A DNA stretch of 64,000 nt from Hathewaya proteolytica DSM 3090. Its GTDB lineage: Bacteria > Bacillota > Clostridia > Clostridiales > Clostridiaceae. The position numbers and the translations under genes were made by a program. The stretch lies in contig NZ_FRAD01000008.1 of the NCBI RefSeq assembly GCF_900142225.1, positions 82,740-146,739 on the forward strand, in the 5' to 3' direction. The notes beneath the pieces are model-generated. The model was not told the origin of the DNA, did not search any database, and saw only the letters and a list, made by a program, of their open reading frames with translations. Shown one piece after another: positions 1 to 9,707 of this stretch (the first letter of the stretch is position 1; the number at the start of each line of letters is the position of its first letter).

Positions 1-450
1 TATGGCACTACCTATGATGCCTAATTCACAGTCCAAGTTCTCAATGTCCTTCAATATTCTACCGGAGCTTTGTTCATTGATATTAAAGGTAACACTAGGG
101 TATCGCTGACTAAAGTTCTGAAGAAGACTTGGAACGATTGAATTGCAAGGTGTGGTACTAGCTGATAGATTTAGTTTGCCAGATACACAGGAATTAAAGT
201 CAGATAATGCTAGAACAGCGTGATTTCTAGTATTTATAATATCTACGGCATAATCAAGGAATGAACTACCAGCAGGAGTGAGGTTAACTTCCTTTGATGA
301 CCTGTCAAAAAGTTGTATATTTAACTCCTTTTCTAAACTAGAGATGTGTGAGCTTATTGTAGGCTGTGATAAAAATATAACATTTGCTGCTTTGGAAAAA
401 CTTTTATATTTTGCAACACTAATAAAAGCTTCAATTTGTTTAAAATCCAT
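1..450 (-). CDS. LysR-family transcriptional regulator, partial (C-terminus beyond the left edge)
   Basis: The reverse strand encodes 150 residues beginning MDFKQIEAFISVAKYKSFSK, the standard LysR winged HTH (residues about 1-60, with SQPTISSHISSLEKEL as recognition region), followed by the start of the effector-binding domain. The gene reads off the left edge, so the C-terminal half is not visible. The N-terminus resembles the LysR subgroup annotated in clostridia as associated with selenium metabolism. This is suggestive because a probable selenoprotein lies at 13986-14849, but the match is from memory. The start is the ATG at 448-450, with a GGAGGTAAC ribosome site just upstream. Confidence 0.85.
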   Translation of the reverse strand, partial: MDFKQIEAFISVAKYKSFSKAANVIFLSQPTISSHISSLEKELNIQLFDRSSKEVNLTPAGSSFLDYAVDIINTRNHAVLALSDFNSCVSGKLNLSASTTPCNSIVPSLLQNFSQRYPSVTFNINEQSSGRILKDIENLDCELGIIGSAI

Positions 451-671
451 TTTGTTACCTCCCATAAAATGTTCATAGTTCTATTATGTAATGTATTATT
501 GAAAATATCAATAGTGTTTAGTGAAAAAATCTATAAATAAATTTTGAATAACCCCTTTACAAATGAGAATATATAAATATAGTATATTAATATCAAAAAA
601 AATTACAAAAAATGTATGGGGATTGATATAAACTTCTCATACTATAACTGTATAATTAAAATGAAAAACTA

Positions 672-700
672 TTGACACTGTAATTAAACAATGCTAGAAT
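672..700 (+). promoter_or_regulatory. Promoter of the asnS T-box transcript
   Basis: A perfect TTGACA (672-677) is separated by 17 bases from TAGAAT (695-700). Transcription would begin near 707, just ahead of the T-box leader. Confidence 0.7.
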
Positions 701-726
701 ATCAGTTAATTAATGCGATAAAAACA

Positions 727-980
727 ATGAAGAGAAGAGTAGGTATGAAGCTTAGTTGAAGCGAGTCAGGGGTAGTGTAAGCCTGATACGAATGTCATAC
801 TGAAGAACATCTCAGAGTTACTAACCGAAAAGCGTAATGCTTAGTAGGCTTAGTCGGAGCCATACCGTTACAGCATGGATGTTGTATCTGCAACAGTTAA
901 GAGTGGAGTTTATCTCAACTTGGGTGGTACCACGGAATTATGCCTTTCGTCCCATATTTTATGGAGCGAAGGGTTTTTTT
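727..980 (+). promoter_or_regulatory. T-box leader (tRNA-Asn responsive) of asnS
   Basis: The leader has the AG-rich GAAGAGTA start of stem I near 730, the conserved T-box TGGGTGGTACCACGG at 921-935, and a competing terminator (CCTTTCG with CGAAGG, then a T run) at 942-980. The candidate specifier codon is AAC at 806-808 followed by A, matching asparagine. T-boxes bind uncharged tRNA and switch from terminator to antiterminator, so asnS should be induced by asparagine-tRNA shortage. The specifier assignment is an inference from position in stem I. Confidence 0.9.
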
Positions 981-1025
981 ATTTGCATTTAAATAAAGAT
1001 AATTTTTATATAGGAGGAAGAAAAA

Positions 1026-2417
1026 ATGGAAACAACTTTAATAAAAAGTATTTTCAGAAATACAGCGGAATACGCTGGTAAACAAGTTCAGCTTACTGGC
1101 TGGATTAGAACGTTGAGAGATTCGAAGGCTTTTGCATTTATAGAGCTTAATGACGGAAGTTTCTTCAAAAACGTACAGATTGTATTGGATGATAGCGTAG
1201 AAAACTTTAGAGAGTTAGTAAAGCTACCTATATCTTCATCGTTAAGGATAATTGGTACTGTCATTGAAACTCCAGAAGCAAAGCAACCTTTCGAGATAAA
1301 GGCACAGGAAGTTGTGGTAGAAGGAATGTCCAATGCAGATTACCCACTTCAAAAGAAGAGACATTCTCCAGAGTACCTTAGAACCATAGCTCACTTAAGA
1401 CCTAGAACAAATCTTTTCTCAGCAGTTTTCAGAGTAAGATCTGTTGCGGCATATGCAATCCACAAATTCTTCTTTGACAAGGGATTTGTGTATGTTCATA
1501 CCCCAATAATCACAGGTAGTGATTGCGAGGGTGCTGGAGAGATGTTCCAGGTTACGACTTTAGACCTTAACAACATTCCCAAAAATGACAATGGTGAAGT
1601 GGATTACACTCAGGATTTCTTCGGTAAGGAGACAAATCTTACGGTAAGTGGGCAGTTAGAAGCTGAGATATTTGCCCTATCTCATAGAAATGTTTATACA
1701 TTTGGGCCAACTTTTAGGGCAGAAAACTCAAACACCACAAGACATGCCAGTGAATTCTGGATGATAGAGCCTGAAATGGCCTTTGCTGAATTGAAAGATT
1801 ATATGGATGTGGCAGAGGAAATGATAAAATACGTTATAAATTTTGTCATGGAAAATGCTCCAGAGGAAATGGAATTCTTCAACAGCTTTGTAGATAAGGG
1901 GCTTTTAGAGAGATTAAAACACGTTGCAAATTCTGATTTTGGAAGGGTATCTTATACTGAAGCAGTGGAACTTCTTCAAAAATCAGGACAGAAGTTTGAA
2001 TATGATGTGGAGTGGGGCATAGACCTACAGACTGAGCACGAAAGATATCTTACTGAAAAGATATTTAACAAACCTGTATTCGTAACGGATTATCCAAAGG
2101 AAATCAAAGCTTTCTACATGAGAATGAATGATGACAATAAAACTGTGGCAGCTGCTGACTTGCTTGTACCAGCAATTGGAGAGCTTATAGGTGGAAGCCA
2201 AAGAGAAGAGAGATACGACAAACTTGTATCTAGAATAGAAGAGCTTGGATTAAATACAGAAGATTACTCATGGTATCTAGACCTTAGAAAATACGGTGAA
2301 ACAAAACATGCTGGTTTTGGTCTTGGATTTGAAAGGGCAATTATGTACCTTACAGGTGTAAACAACATCAGAGACGTGCTGCCATTCCCAAGAACACCAA
2401 ATAACGCAGAATTTTAA
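1026..2417 (+). CDS. asnS: Asparagine--tRNA ligase
   Basis: This 463-residue class II synthetase charges tRNA-Asn in the cytoplasm. It has an N-terminal OB-fold anticodon-binding domain (about 15-105), motif 2 FRAENSNTTRHASEF and motif 3 GFGLGFERAIM near the C-terminus. These are typical of AsnRS rather than AspRS, and the length is normal. The start ATG follows AGGAGGAAG. The gene is alone behind its own T-box leader and ends in a bidirectional terminator shared with convergent sbcC. Confidence 0.97.
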   Translation: METTLIKSIFRNTAEYAGKQVQLTGWIRTLRDSKAFAFIELNDGSFFKNVQIVLDDSVENFRELVKLPISSSLRIIGTVIETPEAKQPFEIKAQEVVVEGMSNADYPLQKKRHSPEYLRTIAHLRPRTNLFSAVFRVRSVAAYAIHKFFFDKGFVYVHTPIITGSDCEGAGEMFQVTTLDLNNIPKNDNGEVDYTQDFFGKETNLTVSGQLEAEIFALSHRNVYTFGPTFRAENSNTTRHASEFWMIEPEMAFAELKDYMDVAEEMIKYVINFVMENAPEEMEFFNSFVDKGLLERLKHVANSDFGRVSYTEAVELLQKSGQKFEYDVEWGIDLQTEHERYLTEKIFNKPVFVTDYPKEIKAFYMRMNDDNKTVAAADLLVPAIGELIGGSQREERYDKLVSRIEELGLNTEDYSWYLDLRKYGETKHAGFGLGFERAIMYLTGVNNIRDVLPFPRTPNNAEF

Positions 2418-2422
2418 AATAT

Positions 2423-2473
2423 AAAAAATCACTTCAGGAAAAGTATGAAAATACACAACCTGAAGTGATTTTT
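2423..2473. terminator. Bidirectional terminator between asnS and sbcC
   Basis: A 13-15 bp inverted repeat (AATCACTTCAGG with CCTGAAGTGATT) is flanked by an A run on the left and a T run on the right, so it can stop transcription from both sides. Confidence 0.85.
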
Positions 2474-2485
2474 GCTATAATGAGA

Positions 2486-5400
2486 TTAACTTTTAACTAT
2501 TTTTACTGTGCTTCCTTTTAGTCCTGATTCTGAGGGCCATACTAGAAGCTTTACAGGGACTCGCTCTTTGATTTTCTCCACATGGCTTATGATGCCAATG
2601 GAAAGGTTATCACTATGAAGTTTTTCCAAAGATTCCAATACCACATCTAGTAGATCGTCATCTAGAGTACCAAATCCTTCATCTAAAAAGAATAGCTCCA
2701 GTGGCGCTGTACCCTTCAATTGTATTTGCGAAGACAGTGCCAGCGCTAGTGACAATGAAATAAGGAAAGTTTCTCCACCGGACAATGTAGAAGCATCTCT
2801 TCTGGCATTCCCGTTTTTGTTGTCTATAATCATGAATTTACTGCTGTTTTCATCGGTTTCTAAACTGTAAGTGTTGTTTGTTATGGTAGATAGATTCCTA
2901 CTAGCAATACGGGATATATATTTTAATTGCTGAGAGGCCACATATTCCACAAACCGTTTCCCTTTAAATAAATCTGTCAGGTCTTTTAGTATGCTCAAGG
3001 TGTGTTCAGTTTTTTTCATTTCAGATAGAAGGTTGGATTTTGCCATTAACTTTGATTTTATATTATCAACATCTTGACGATATAGGGCAACTGACTTATT
3101 TAATTCCGTTACATTATCTTCAGTGTCTTTTAACTTTTGGCATATTTCTTGCCATTGATCCTGTGAAAGAGTTTCTCCCTGCAATTTTTCCTTGGTTGTG
3201 GATATTTTACTTTCTATATCTTGTTTGCGTTTTTCATACTCTTTAATAAAGTTGTTCAGCTTAACCATTTCTTCTTCGCTAACATAGCAAGTCATGGCCT
3301 GCTCCATACTTGCAAAGTCAAGCTTTACAAGATTCTTTGAAATTGTGTCCTTTGCAGAATTTATGCGATGTTGTAACATAGTTGTTTCTGATTCTAGAGA
3401 TGCTATATATTTACTAATGTCATTAAGCTTATCCACAATATCATTGCGATTTTGTTCACACTGTGCATAACTTTTGTCTATAGTACATATTTCCTCATCT
3501 AGTTCTTTATAATATTCCTTGAGAGTACCGCGACCATTTTTTAGGGTATCTAGTTCCTTATGGAGTTTTTTTGATAGCTCAGATTTTTCACTGCCCTTTG
3601 TTTTTATTTCAGTCACACATGCATAGGCTTTTTTCAGTTCATTATCATTTTTTTCGTTTTCACTTTGCAAAGTAAGGAGTTTTTGCCTATTGGTTTTCAG
3701 TTCAGATTCTATATTTTTTAGTAGAATTTCATTTTTTCGCATGTGCTCTAGGCTGCTTTGAAAATCTTGTATACATAGGCTCTCTTTTAACTCTGACAAT
3801 TGTGTTGTTATACGGGAGCTGGAAATTGTTATATCCTCGTATTCTTTTTTAAGGGAAATTATATTTTTTTCACAGGATTCCATGATGGTTTCAAATTTTC
3901 CCATGGATACTTCTAATTTTGAAAGGTCATCTCTTAATTTTAAAATGGATTCCTCTGTGGAACATACCTTTTTCTTTACTTCTTCTATGAGTAAAGAGAG
4001 TTGGTCTATATTAGGTGTAATGTCTGGTGTGGGTGTAGAATTATGCAAGGATTTTAAGGAATCACCTTTGTGTATTACTCCACATACGGGACATGGCTCT
4101 CCTTCCACTAGTTGAGTTCTCAATATTATAGCTAAATTTTCTCTTTCAGCATTTTTTAATTTTTCCTGTAAATCTTCCAAGTGTTTTTCAAGTTTAGATT
4201 TCTCAACCGTAAGCTCTGCAATTACATGTTTTTTTTCTTCATAATGGTTCTTACTCTGTTGTAGTAATATTTTATTTTTCTCAATGTCTGCACCATATTC
4301 CTTAATGGAAGTTTCCAATGACAAAAGTTTTTTCTTAGCTTCTTCATTTTTATCTAAGAGTTCTATACCTTTTAGGATTTGCTCCTTTTTATCAAGAGAG
4401 CCCTTGGTCTCTGATTCCTGTATCTCAAGGCTAGCTATGCCTGTGCCTAAATCTGATATGAGCTGTTTAAACTCTACAGTCTTAGACTCCATGGCTTTGC
4501 ATTTGGTGGACTGTTCCATATAATCTGTTCTTAAGCTGATGATTTCTTCATCTAGAGAAATCAACTCTATTTCTTTTGCAAGGGCATCCTGAACTTTACC
4601 TCGTATAGAAATCAGATCTTTATATTTTCCATTTTTTATGGTGGTGATTTCGGTATATTTTTTGTCTAACTTCTCTTTTTCTACAAGAAGTAATTGAAAC
4701 TCCCTTTTATTTTCCAGTAAAGAGCCATTCTTCTCTTTTATGCTAGAAGAAGCATTGAGAAAATCGTCTATATATGGTTTTATCAGTGCAGCCTTATTTG
4801 CTTTTTCTACTTTTCCCGTGGCATGGTCAAATATGGGTTTATCTTGCTGAAGTTCTTCTTCAACTTTTATAAACCCTTGAAGTTCCTGTTGCAATGACCA
4901 AATTTGCTGACAATGCTGGTGTTCCTGCTTAATTATACCCAAAGAGGCTGTAGCATTTTTAAGTTCTTCAGTGGCAGCACTTAGAATTCTTCCTTTTTCA
5001 CATAATACTTCCTCGGTTATGTTTTCGTACTCAAGCAAGTTGCCTTCTAGCCTATTCTTTTGAGTGTTTACACTGCTATATCTCCTGGATAACTTTGAAC
5101 TGAATTGTTCACCGTATTTCTCCAAGGCAAATATTCTCTCTAACATATCCCTTCGAGGTTTTCCCTCTAGCTTTAAAAATTCGCTGAATTTGCCCTGAGG
5201 GAGTACTACAGTTCTAGTGAAGTCCTCGCAAGTAAGTCCTAAAATTTCTATGCATTTTTCGGTGACACTTCTAGCTTTATCGCATAGAACTACTTCGCCT
5301 TCTGGAGTTATCTCAATGATTTTTGAAAGAGAATTATTTATACCATTGTCTTTATTTCTCTTAAATTCTCTTTCTACTCTGTAATGTTTTCTGTGTTTTT

Positions 5401-5641
5401 TTCCAATCTCAAATTCGTATATTACACTGCCAGTTTTTACATTAGAATTAACAAAATTTGTACTCTTTCGTGCCATTTCCCCATAAAGTGCCAAAGTCAT
5501 GCCGTCTAGAATGGTAGATTTACCACTACCCGTAGGACCAAAGATACCAAACAGCCGTCTTGAATCCAGTAGATTAAAATCTATAGTTTGAGTATCAATA
5601 AAACTATTTATACCCTTAATTGTTAATTTCACAGGTTTCAT
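2486..5641 (-). CDS. sbcC: Exonuclease SbcC (Rad50-like ATPase subunit)
   Basis: This 1051-residue SMC/Rad50-like ATPase pairs with SbcD to cut hairpin and double-strand DNA ends. Visible are the N-terminal Walker A GPTGSGKST (about residue 35), long coiled coils, the zinc-hook CPVC near residue 515, and the C-terminal signature LSGGETF with Walker B FFLDEGFGTLD. The length is normal for the family. It lies 47 bases downstream of sbcD on the same strand, indicating one operon. Confidence 0.96.
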   Translation of the reverse strand: MKPVKLTIKGINSFIDTQTIDFNLLDSRRLFGIFGPTGSGKSTILDGMTLALYGEMARKSTNFVNSNVKTGSVIYEFEIGKKHRKHYRVEREFKRNKDNGINNSLSKIIEITPEGEVVLCDKARSVTEKCIEILGLTCEDFTRTVVLPQGKFSEFLKLEGKPRRDMLERIFALEKYGEQFSSKLSRRYSSVNTQKNRLEGNLLEYENITEEVLCEKGRILSAATEELKNATASLGIIKQEHQHCQQIWSLQQELQGFIKVEEELQQDKPIFDHATGKVEKANKAALIKPYIDDFLNASSSIKEKNGSLLENKREFQLLLVEKEKLDKKYTEITTIKNGKYKDLISIRGKVQDALAKEIELISLDEEIISLRTDYMEQSTKCKAMESKTVEFKQLISDLGTGIASLEIQESETKGSLDKKEQILKGIELLDKNEEAKKKLLSLETSIKEYGADIEKNKILLQQSKNHYEEKKHVIAELTVEKSKLEKHLEDLQEKLKNAERENLAIILRTQLVEGEPCPVCGVIHKGDSLKSLHNSTPTPDITPNIDQLSLLIEEVKKKVCSTEESILKLRDDLSKLEVSMGKFETIMESCEKNIISLKKEYEDITISSSRITTQLSELKESLCIQDFQSSLEHMRKNEILLKNIESELKTNRQKLLTLQSENEKNDNELKKAYACVTEIKTKGSEKSELSKKLHKELDTLKNGRGTLKEYYKELDEEICTIDKSYAQCEQNRNDIVDKLNDISKYIASLESETTMLQHRINSAKDTISKNLVKLDFASMEQAMTCYVSEEEMVKLNNFIKEYEKRKQDIESKISTTKEKLQGETLSQDQWQEICQKLKDTEDNVTELNKSVALYRQDVDNIKSKLMAKSNLLSEMKKTEHTLSILKDLTDLFKGKRFVEYVASQQLKYISRIASRNLSTITNNTYSLETDENSSKFMIIDNKNGNARRDASTLSGGETFLISLSLALALSSQIQLKGTAPLELFFLDEGFGTLDDDLLDVVLESLEKLHSDNLSIGIISHVEKIKERVPVKLLVWPSESGLKGSTVKIVKS

Positions 5642-5688
5642 AATGCGCCGTTCACACCTTTCTATGAAATAATTTTTTAACGATTTTC

Positions 5689-6903
5689 TTATATTTCTTC
5701 TTCTTCCATAATTGCCAATGCTTCTTGTATAACTTCGTCCTCTGGTTCTACTTTTCTATTTTTTATATAAAATTGAGAGAAAAGCTCTTTAAAGCTTTTC
5801 TCTGATAAGTTAAAGCATTGATCCTCGTTATCTTCCTGGTCTTCAGATTTTATAATAGGTCGGATTTCAAGAATGTCATCTTTGTAGCTTTTCATCTCTT
5901 TTATATGCTCTTGGCTGATAAAGCTATCTGTTTCTATCTCCAGGTATACCCAACAATTTTTATTTCCGTTTTCACGGCATTTATCTATGGCGTCATTCAC
6001 ACTGGAGCATTTCCATATTTCTATAGGCTTATATGTTTTAAAATTTACAGTTTCTATGTCTGGTTCTTCGCCACAATGGATGTCTAATATATAGCAGCCC
6101 TTGGTAAAATTGATTTCATTTTTGTTATATTGCAGTGGTGAACCTGCATATCTGACCTTGCCCATGGTTCCAGGCACACTCATAGGTTTGTGTATATGTC
6201 CTAATGCCACGTATTGAGCTTTTTTTGGAAAACAATCGCAGTTTACTATGAAGGAACCCCCTAATTGAATACTGCGTTCGGAGCCTGTTTCTTCACTGCC
6301 CATGGCGAACAAGTGTGATGTGGCAATGTTTATAGTATCATCTTTGTAATGTTGACTTAGATTGTCAAACAAACCCTTTAAACGATGGCTATAGCACATA
6401 GCTTTTTCTTCGTCACTTTCTTCTATGTCATATAAAACCTCGTCTAGTCTTTTTTCACTAGGATATGGAACGGTGAGAATCACTATTTTTTCTCCATTAA
6501 TGTATGCCTCAATATAACCTTCTCCAGAATCGCATATTTCGTTCATGCCATACTTTCCAGGGGGAATTACTGTTTTTGGTGTGGCCACCATGACTATGCC
6601 ATGTTCCATAGCTAGTGGTGCAGCAGCCACAAGCCTTTGAGGGTTATCGTGATTCCCTGATATAACTAGAGTCATAGTCTTTCCATCATTGCTAATCTTC
6701 TTCAGTAGTTCATAAAACATATTTTCTGCTCTGGCTGGTGGGTTGCTGCTGTCGTATATATCCCCAGCTATGATTACAAGATCTATTTTTTTATCTATAA
6801 CAAGTTGTGAAAAGTCTTCTAGAAATTCCTGTTGTTCATCCATACGGCTAAAGCCTTCAAGGTTTTTGCCAAGATGAAAATCTGATGTGTGTAATATTCT
6901 CAT
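5689..6903 (-). CDS. sbcD: Exonuclease SbcD (Mre11-like nuclease subunit)
   Basis: This 404-residue calcineurin-like phosphoesterase is the nuclease partner of SbcC. The metal-binding motifs are all present: HTSDFHLGK at the N-terminus, GDIYD, GNHD and ALGHIH. I chose the ATG at 6901-6903 because GGAGGTG sits 7 bases ahead of it. An in-frame ATG five codons upstream has no ribosome site. It is first in the sbcDC operon. Confidence 0.96.
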   Translation of the reverse strand: MRILHTSDFHLGKNLEGFSRMDEQQEFLEDFSQLVIDKKIDLVIIAGDIYDSSNPPARAENMFYELLKKISNDGKTMTLVISGNHDNPQRLVAAAPLAMEHGIVMVATPKTVIPPGKYGMNEICDSGEGYIEAYINGEKIVILTVPYPSEKRLDEVLYDIEESDEEKAMCYSHRLKGLFDNLSQHYKDDTINIATSHLFAMGSEETGSERSIQLGGSFIVNCDCFPKKAQYVALGHIHKPMSVPGTMGKVRYAGSPLQYNKNEINFTKGCYILDIHCGEEPDIETVNFKTYKPIEIWKCSSVNDAIDKCRENGNKNCWVYLEIETDSFISQEHIKEMKSYKDDILEIRPIIKSEDQEDNEDQCFNLSEKSFKELFSQFYIKNRKVEPEDEVIQEALAIMEEEEI

Positions 6904-6943
6904 TTCATTCACCTCCAACCCATTTTACATTATGATTATATAC

Positions 6944-8980
6944 CTATTTTATTATATCATCTATGCTCTTTTCAAGGAGGTCTGCCGTATTGTTAAGTAA
7001 ATCTGCTTCTTCCATGAGTTTCTCCATGCTATTAGTTTGCTCATTTATGCTGGAAGATATTTCTTCCATACTAGCGGCAATTTCTTCATTGGCCTGAGTA
7101 ATGTTCTCTACAGCATTATTAAATTCTTTTACGGCTTCAACGACAGTGAACATTTTTTCAGAGGAACTGCGAAGATTGTCATCAGATACAGAAAAACTAT
7201 TTAGGATTTTGTCATAGGTATTTTTCATAACTATAGCAACTTTGTTGCCTTCTTCAGTTTTTACACTGCTGTTTGTTATTAATTTTAACATATCTTCAAT
7301 TTGTTTTTGTGTAGTTTTAACAAGGTTATTGATGTTTTTGCTGTATGTAAGGCTTTCATTGGCCAACTTCCCTATTTCATTGGCTACTACGGCAAAGCCT
7401 CTGCCAGCATCGCCAGCTCTTGCGGATTCTATCTGCGCATTTAATGCCAGGAGATTTGTTTGATTGGCGATATCGTCAATATAATAAGTAATTTTTTCTA
7501 TTTCAGAAGAAGCTTTAATTAAACTATCCATTTTTTCTTTTGTGAGAGACATGCTAGTATTTATGTCAATGATTTTGTTTACCATATCTTTTACATCTTC
7601 ACTACCTTGTTTTGCATGAATTTCAGTAGATTCAGTGGAAGATAAGACTGTTTTTATCTCTTCCTCTATAGACGCCATGATTTCCGTGGTTTCCATGGCT
7701 TTGTCACTAAGTTTTTGTGCGCTTTCAGATGCAATAGTAGTACTTTCCGTAACTTTCTGAGAAGCAGAGAGAATTTCTTCAAAAGAAGCAAAATTTGTGC
7801 TAGCTGAATCACTTTGTGATGAGGATAACCTTAGGAGTTCAAGAGAACTTTTTTTCACATTATCCCTTAGAGTGGTCATTTTTTCGTTGAGAAGCTCCAC
7901 CATACATTTGAAGTTATTGCCTAGTACACCTATTTCATCACGGGATTTTATATTTATTTTGACATCAAAATTCCCTTCCGCTATTTCCGAAGTAGCTTTA
8001 TTTAATTTTTTTAAAGGTCTTAATATTATGACCAAGGTAATCCAAAGCACCACAATAGACAGCAATAATCCTATGATCATAACTGTGAAGTTTGAATCGT
8101 TTATGTTTTTAAGCAGTGATAAGGTGTCTTCGTTACTTATGCCTATTATTATAGAGCCAAGGAATGCACCATTTTTAATATAAGGTACTGATATGTGCTT
8201 AACGTGTTGTTTGTATTTACCTACATATGAATCTATGACTACGGGTTTATCTTTTTGAGACTTTAAAAGAAGTGAAGGCATATTAAATTTTTTAGAATTA
8301 AGGTCCTTTTCAGAGTGTGCCGATATATTGCCATTGGGCTCCACCATAGCAGCATACAAAACACTTTTATTTTCTTTAAGGCTTTCCAGACTCTTTTGCA
8401 TTGTAAATTTGTTTAATAATTTTTTTATATTGTCTACGCTAAGACCAATCTGTACATAAGCATTGTTTTTTAATTTTACAGTTCCATATTTGTAGCTTTT
8501 GTTGTCTACAGTACTTACCCTTGCCTCCTCTAGAAGATAATTTTTATTATCTGCAGCAAGATTTCTTATTTTGTGGTCACTAGGGTAAATATAACCCACA
8601 TTATCTGACATGTTGCTATAAAGTATTTTAAAATTACTATCAACTACATTTATCTCGGACATTGAGGTATCCTTGGAAAGAGTCATGAGCATATTGCTAT
8701 TAATTGAATTAAAAGGAACATTGTTTAACATGAAACCTATACTGAGGATTTTGTTGTCTACAAGAGAGTAAAGTTCTTTTTCACAAGTTTGATTATTTTC
8801 TAACTTTTCCATAACTGACTTAGTAAGGGCTATGGAATGATTTTTAGATGATAATGACATACCATCAGTTACTTTCTTTGATGTAGAATTTGAAAACACC
8901 AATAATTCTACTGCCATTACTACAAATACTACCATTGAAATTTTAAAAAACAACGGTATTTTAATAAATTTTTTCTTCAT
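6944..8980 (-). CDS. Methyl-accepting chemotaxis protein
   Basis: This 678-residue transmembrane chemoreceptor has an N-terminal membrane segment (about 13-30), a large extracellular sensor of the Cache type to about 290, and a second membrane segment (IIGLLLSIVVLWITLVIIL). A HAMP linker (RPLKKLNKATSEIAEGNFDV) and a cytoplasmic signalling coiled coil follow. The hairpin tip QTNLLALNAQIESARAG is the family hallmark. The ligand cannot be told from sequence. It ends 41 bases before sbcD on the same strand but is probably a separate unit. Confidence 0.93.
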   Translation of the reverse strand: MKKKFIKIPLFFKISMVVFVVMAVELLVFSNSTSKKVTDGMSLSSKNHSIALTKSVMEKLENNQTCEKELYSLVDNKILSIGFMLNNVPFNSINSNMLMTLSKDTSMSEINVVDSNFKILYSNMSDNVGYIYPSDHKIRNLAADNKNYLLEEARVSTVDNKSYKYGTVKLKNNAYVQIGLSVDNIKKLLNKFTMQKSLESLKENKSVLYAAMVEPNGNISAHSEKDLNSKKFNMPSLLLKSQKDKPVVIDSYVGKYKQHVKHISVPYIKNGAFLGSIIIGISNEDTLSLLKNINDSNFTVMIIGLLLSIVVLWITLVIILRPLKKLNKATSEIAEGNFDVKINIKSRDEIGVLGNNFKCMVELLNEKMTTLRDNVKKSSLELLRLSSSQSDSASTNFASFEEILSASQKVTESTTIASESAQKLSDKAMETTEIMASIEEEIKTVLSSTESTEIHAKQGSEDVKDMVNKIIDINTSMSLTKEKMDSLIKASSEIEKITYYIDDIANQTNLLALNAQIESARAGDAGRGFAVVANEIGKLANESLTYSKNINNLVKTTQKQIEDMLKLITNSSVKTEEGNKVAIVMKNTYDKILNSFSVSDDNLRSSSEKMFTVVEAVKEFNNAVENITQANEEIAASMEEISSSINEQTNSMEKLMEEADLLNNTADLLEKSIDDIIK

Positions 8981-9216
8981 AATTATCCCCCCGATGTAAA
9001 TAATAAAATATTACACAAATATTATACATAATGAACATTGTAAGTATATAAAATTTTCAAAGTTTTTTCTGGAATAATGAACAGTTTTAATGGTTTTTTT
9101 TAATAATTTTAGTGATTAAACAAAAATAAAACAAAAATTCGACTTATCATAGCATAAATTCAATATATTGGGATAAATTAATGAAAAGAGTTATAATAAT
9201 TTGAAGGAGTGAAAAA
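8981..9216. other. Divergent intergenic region between the chemoreceptor and the transporter
   Basis: This 236-base AT-rich stretch must hold the promoters of both flanking genes. I see no RNA gene or strong hairpin in it. Confidence 0.5.
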
Positions 9217-9642
9217 ATGGGAATAATAATTGCGATGATATCGGGAATGTTGATGAGTATACAGGGAGTTTTCAATACGAATGTAACAAAAAAGATTGGA
9301 TTGTGGGAGACTAATTTAATAGTGCAAGGAATAGCACTTATAACTACAGTTGTCATATATTTTATATTTAGAAAAGGAAACTGGAGTGAAATAGGGAACG
9401 TGGGGAAGTTATACTTTACTGGGGGGATTATTGGAACGTTTATAACAGCAACTGTTGTTGTGGCAATGAAGGCGCTAAGTCCTAGCTGTGCTGTATCTGT
9501 CATACTTATATCTCAGTTAATATCTGCGGCTGCCATAGACTATTTTGGATGGTTTGGTATTGAGAGGATGGCTTTTGGGTTGAATAAATTTATTGGAGTA
9601 CTATTACTTGTTATTGGAGTTATTGTATTCAAATACAAATAA
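9217..9642 (+). CDS. Small DMT-superfamily transporter (DUF606/YdcZ-like)
   Basis: This 141-residue, very hydrophobic protein has about five predicted membrane helices. It starts MGIIIAMISGMLMSIQGVFN and contains the GALT-like inner repeat typical of the half-length DUF606 branch of drug/metabolite transporters. The substrate is unknown. The start follows AAGGAGTG. It is monocistronic, with a terminator right behind it. Confidence 0.8.
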   Translation: MGIIIAMISGMLMSIQGVFNTNVTKKIGLWETNLIVQGIALITTVVIYFIFRKGNWSEIGNVGKLYFTGGIIGTFITATVVVAMKALSPSCAVSVILISQLISAAAIDYFGWFGIERMAFGLNKFIGVLLLVIGVIVFKYK

Positions 9643-9670
9643 AATAAATAAGTTTACTGTAGAGATATAT

Positions 9671-9703
9671 AAAACCCACCGAGTTTAGAATGGTGGGTTT
9701 TAC
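9671..9703. terminator. Terminator after the DMT transporter
   Basis: The inverted repeat AAAACCCACC / GGTGGGTTTT has an A-rich left arm and T-rich right arm. It can serve both the transporter and the convergent gene that follows. Confidence 0.8.
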
Positions 9704-9707
9704 TAAA

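Noticed and set aside
875..1081. 68-residue frame across the T-box leader and asnS start
   Set aside because: It lies on the structured antiterminator/terminator and has no ribosome site. It is an accidental frame.
9147..9503. 118-residue reverse-strand frame opposite the DMT transporter
   Set aside because: It is a mirror of the hydrophobic transporter gene, with no ribosome site.
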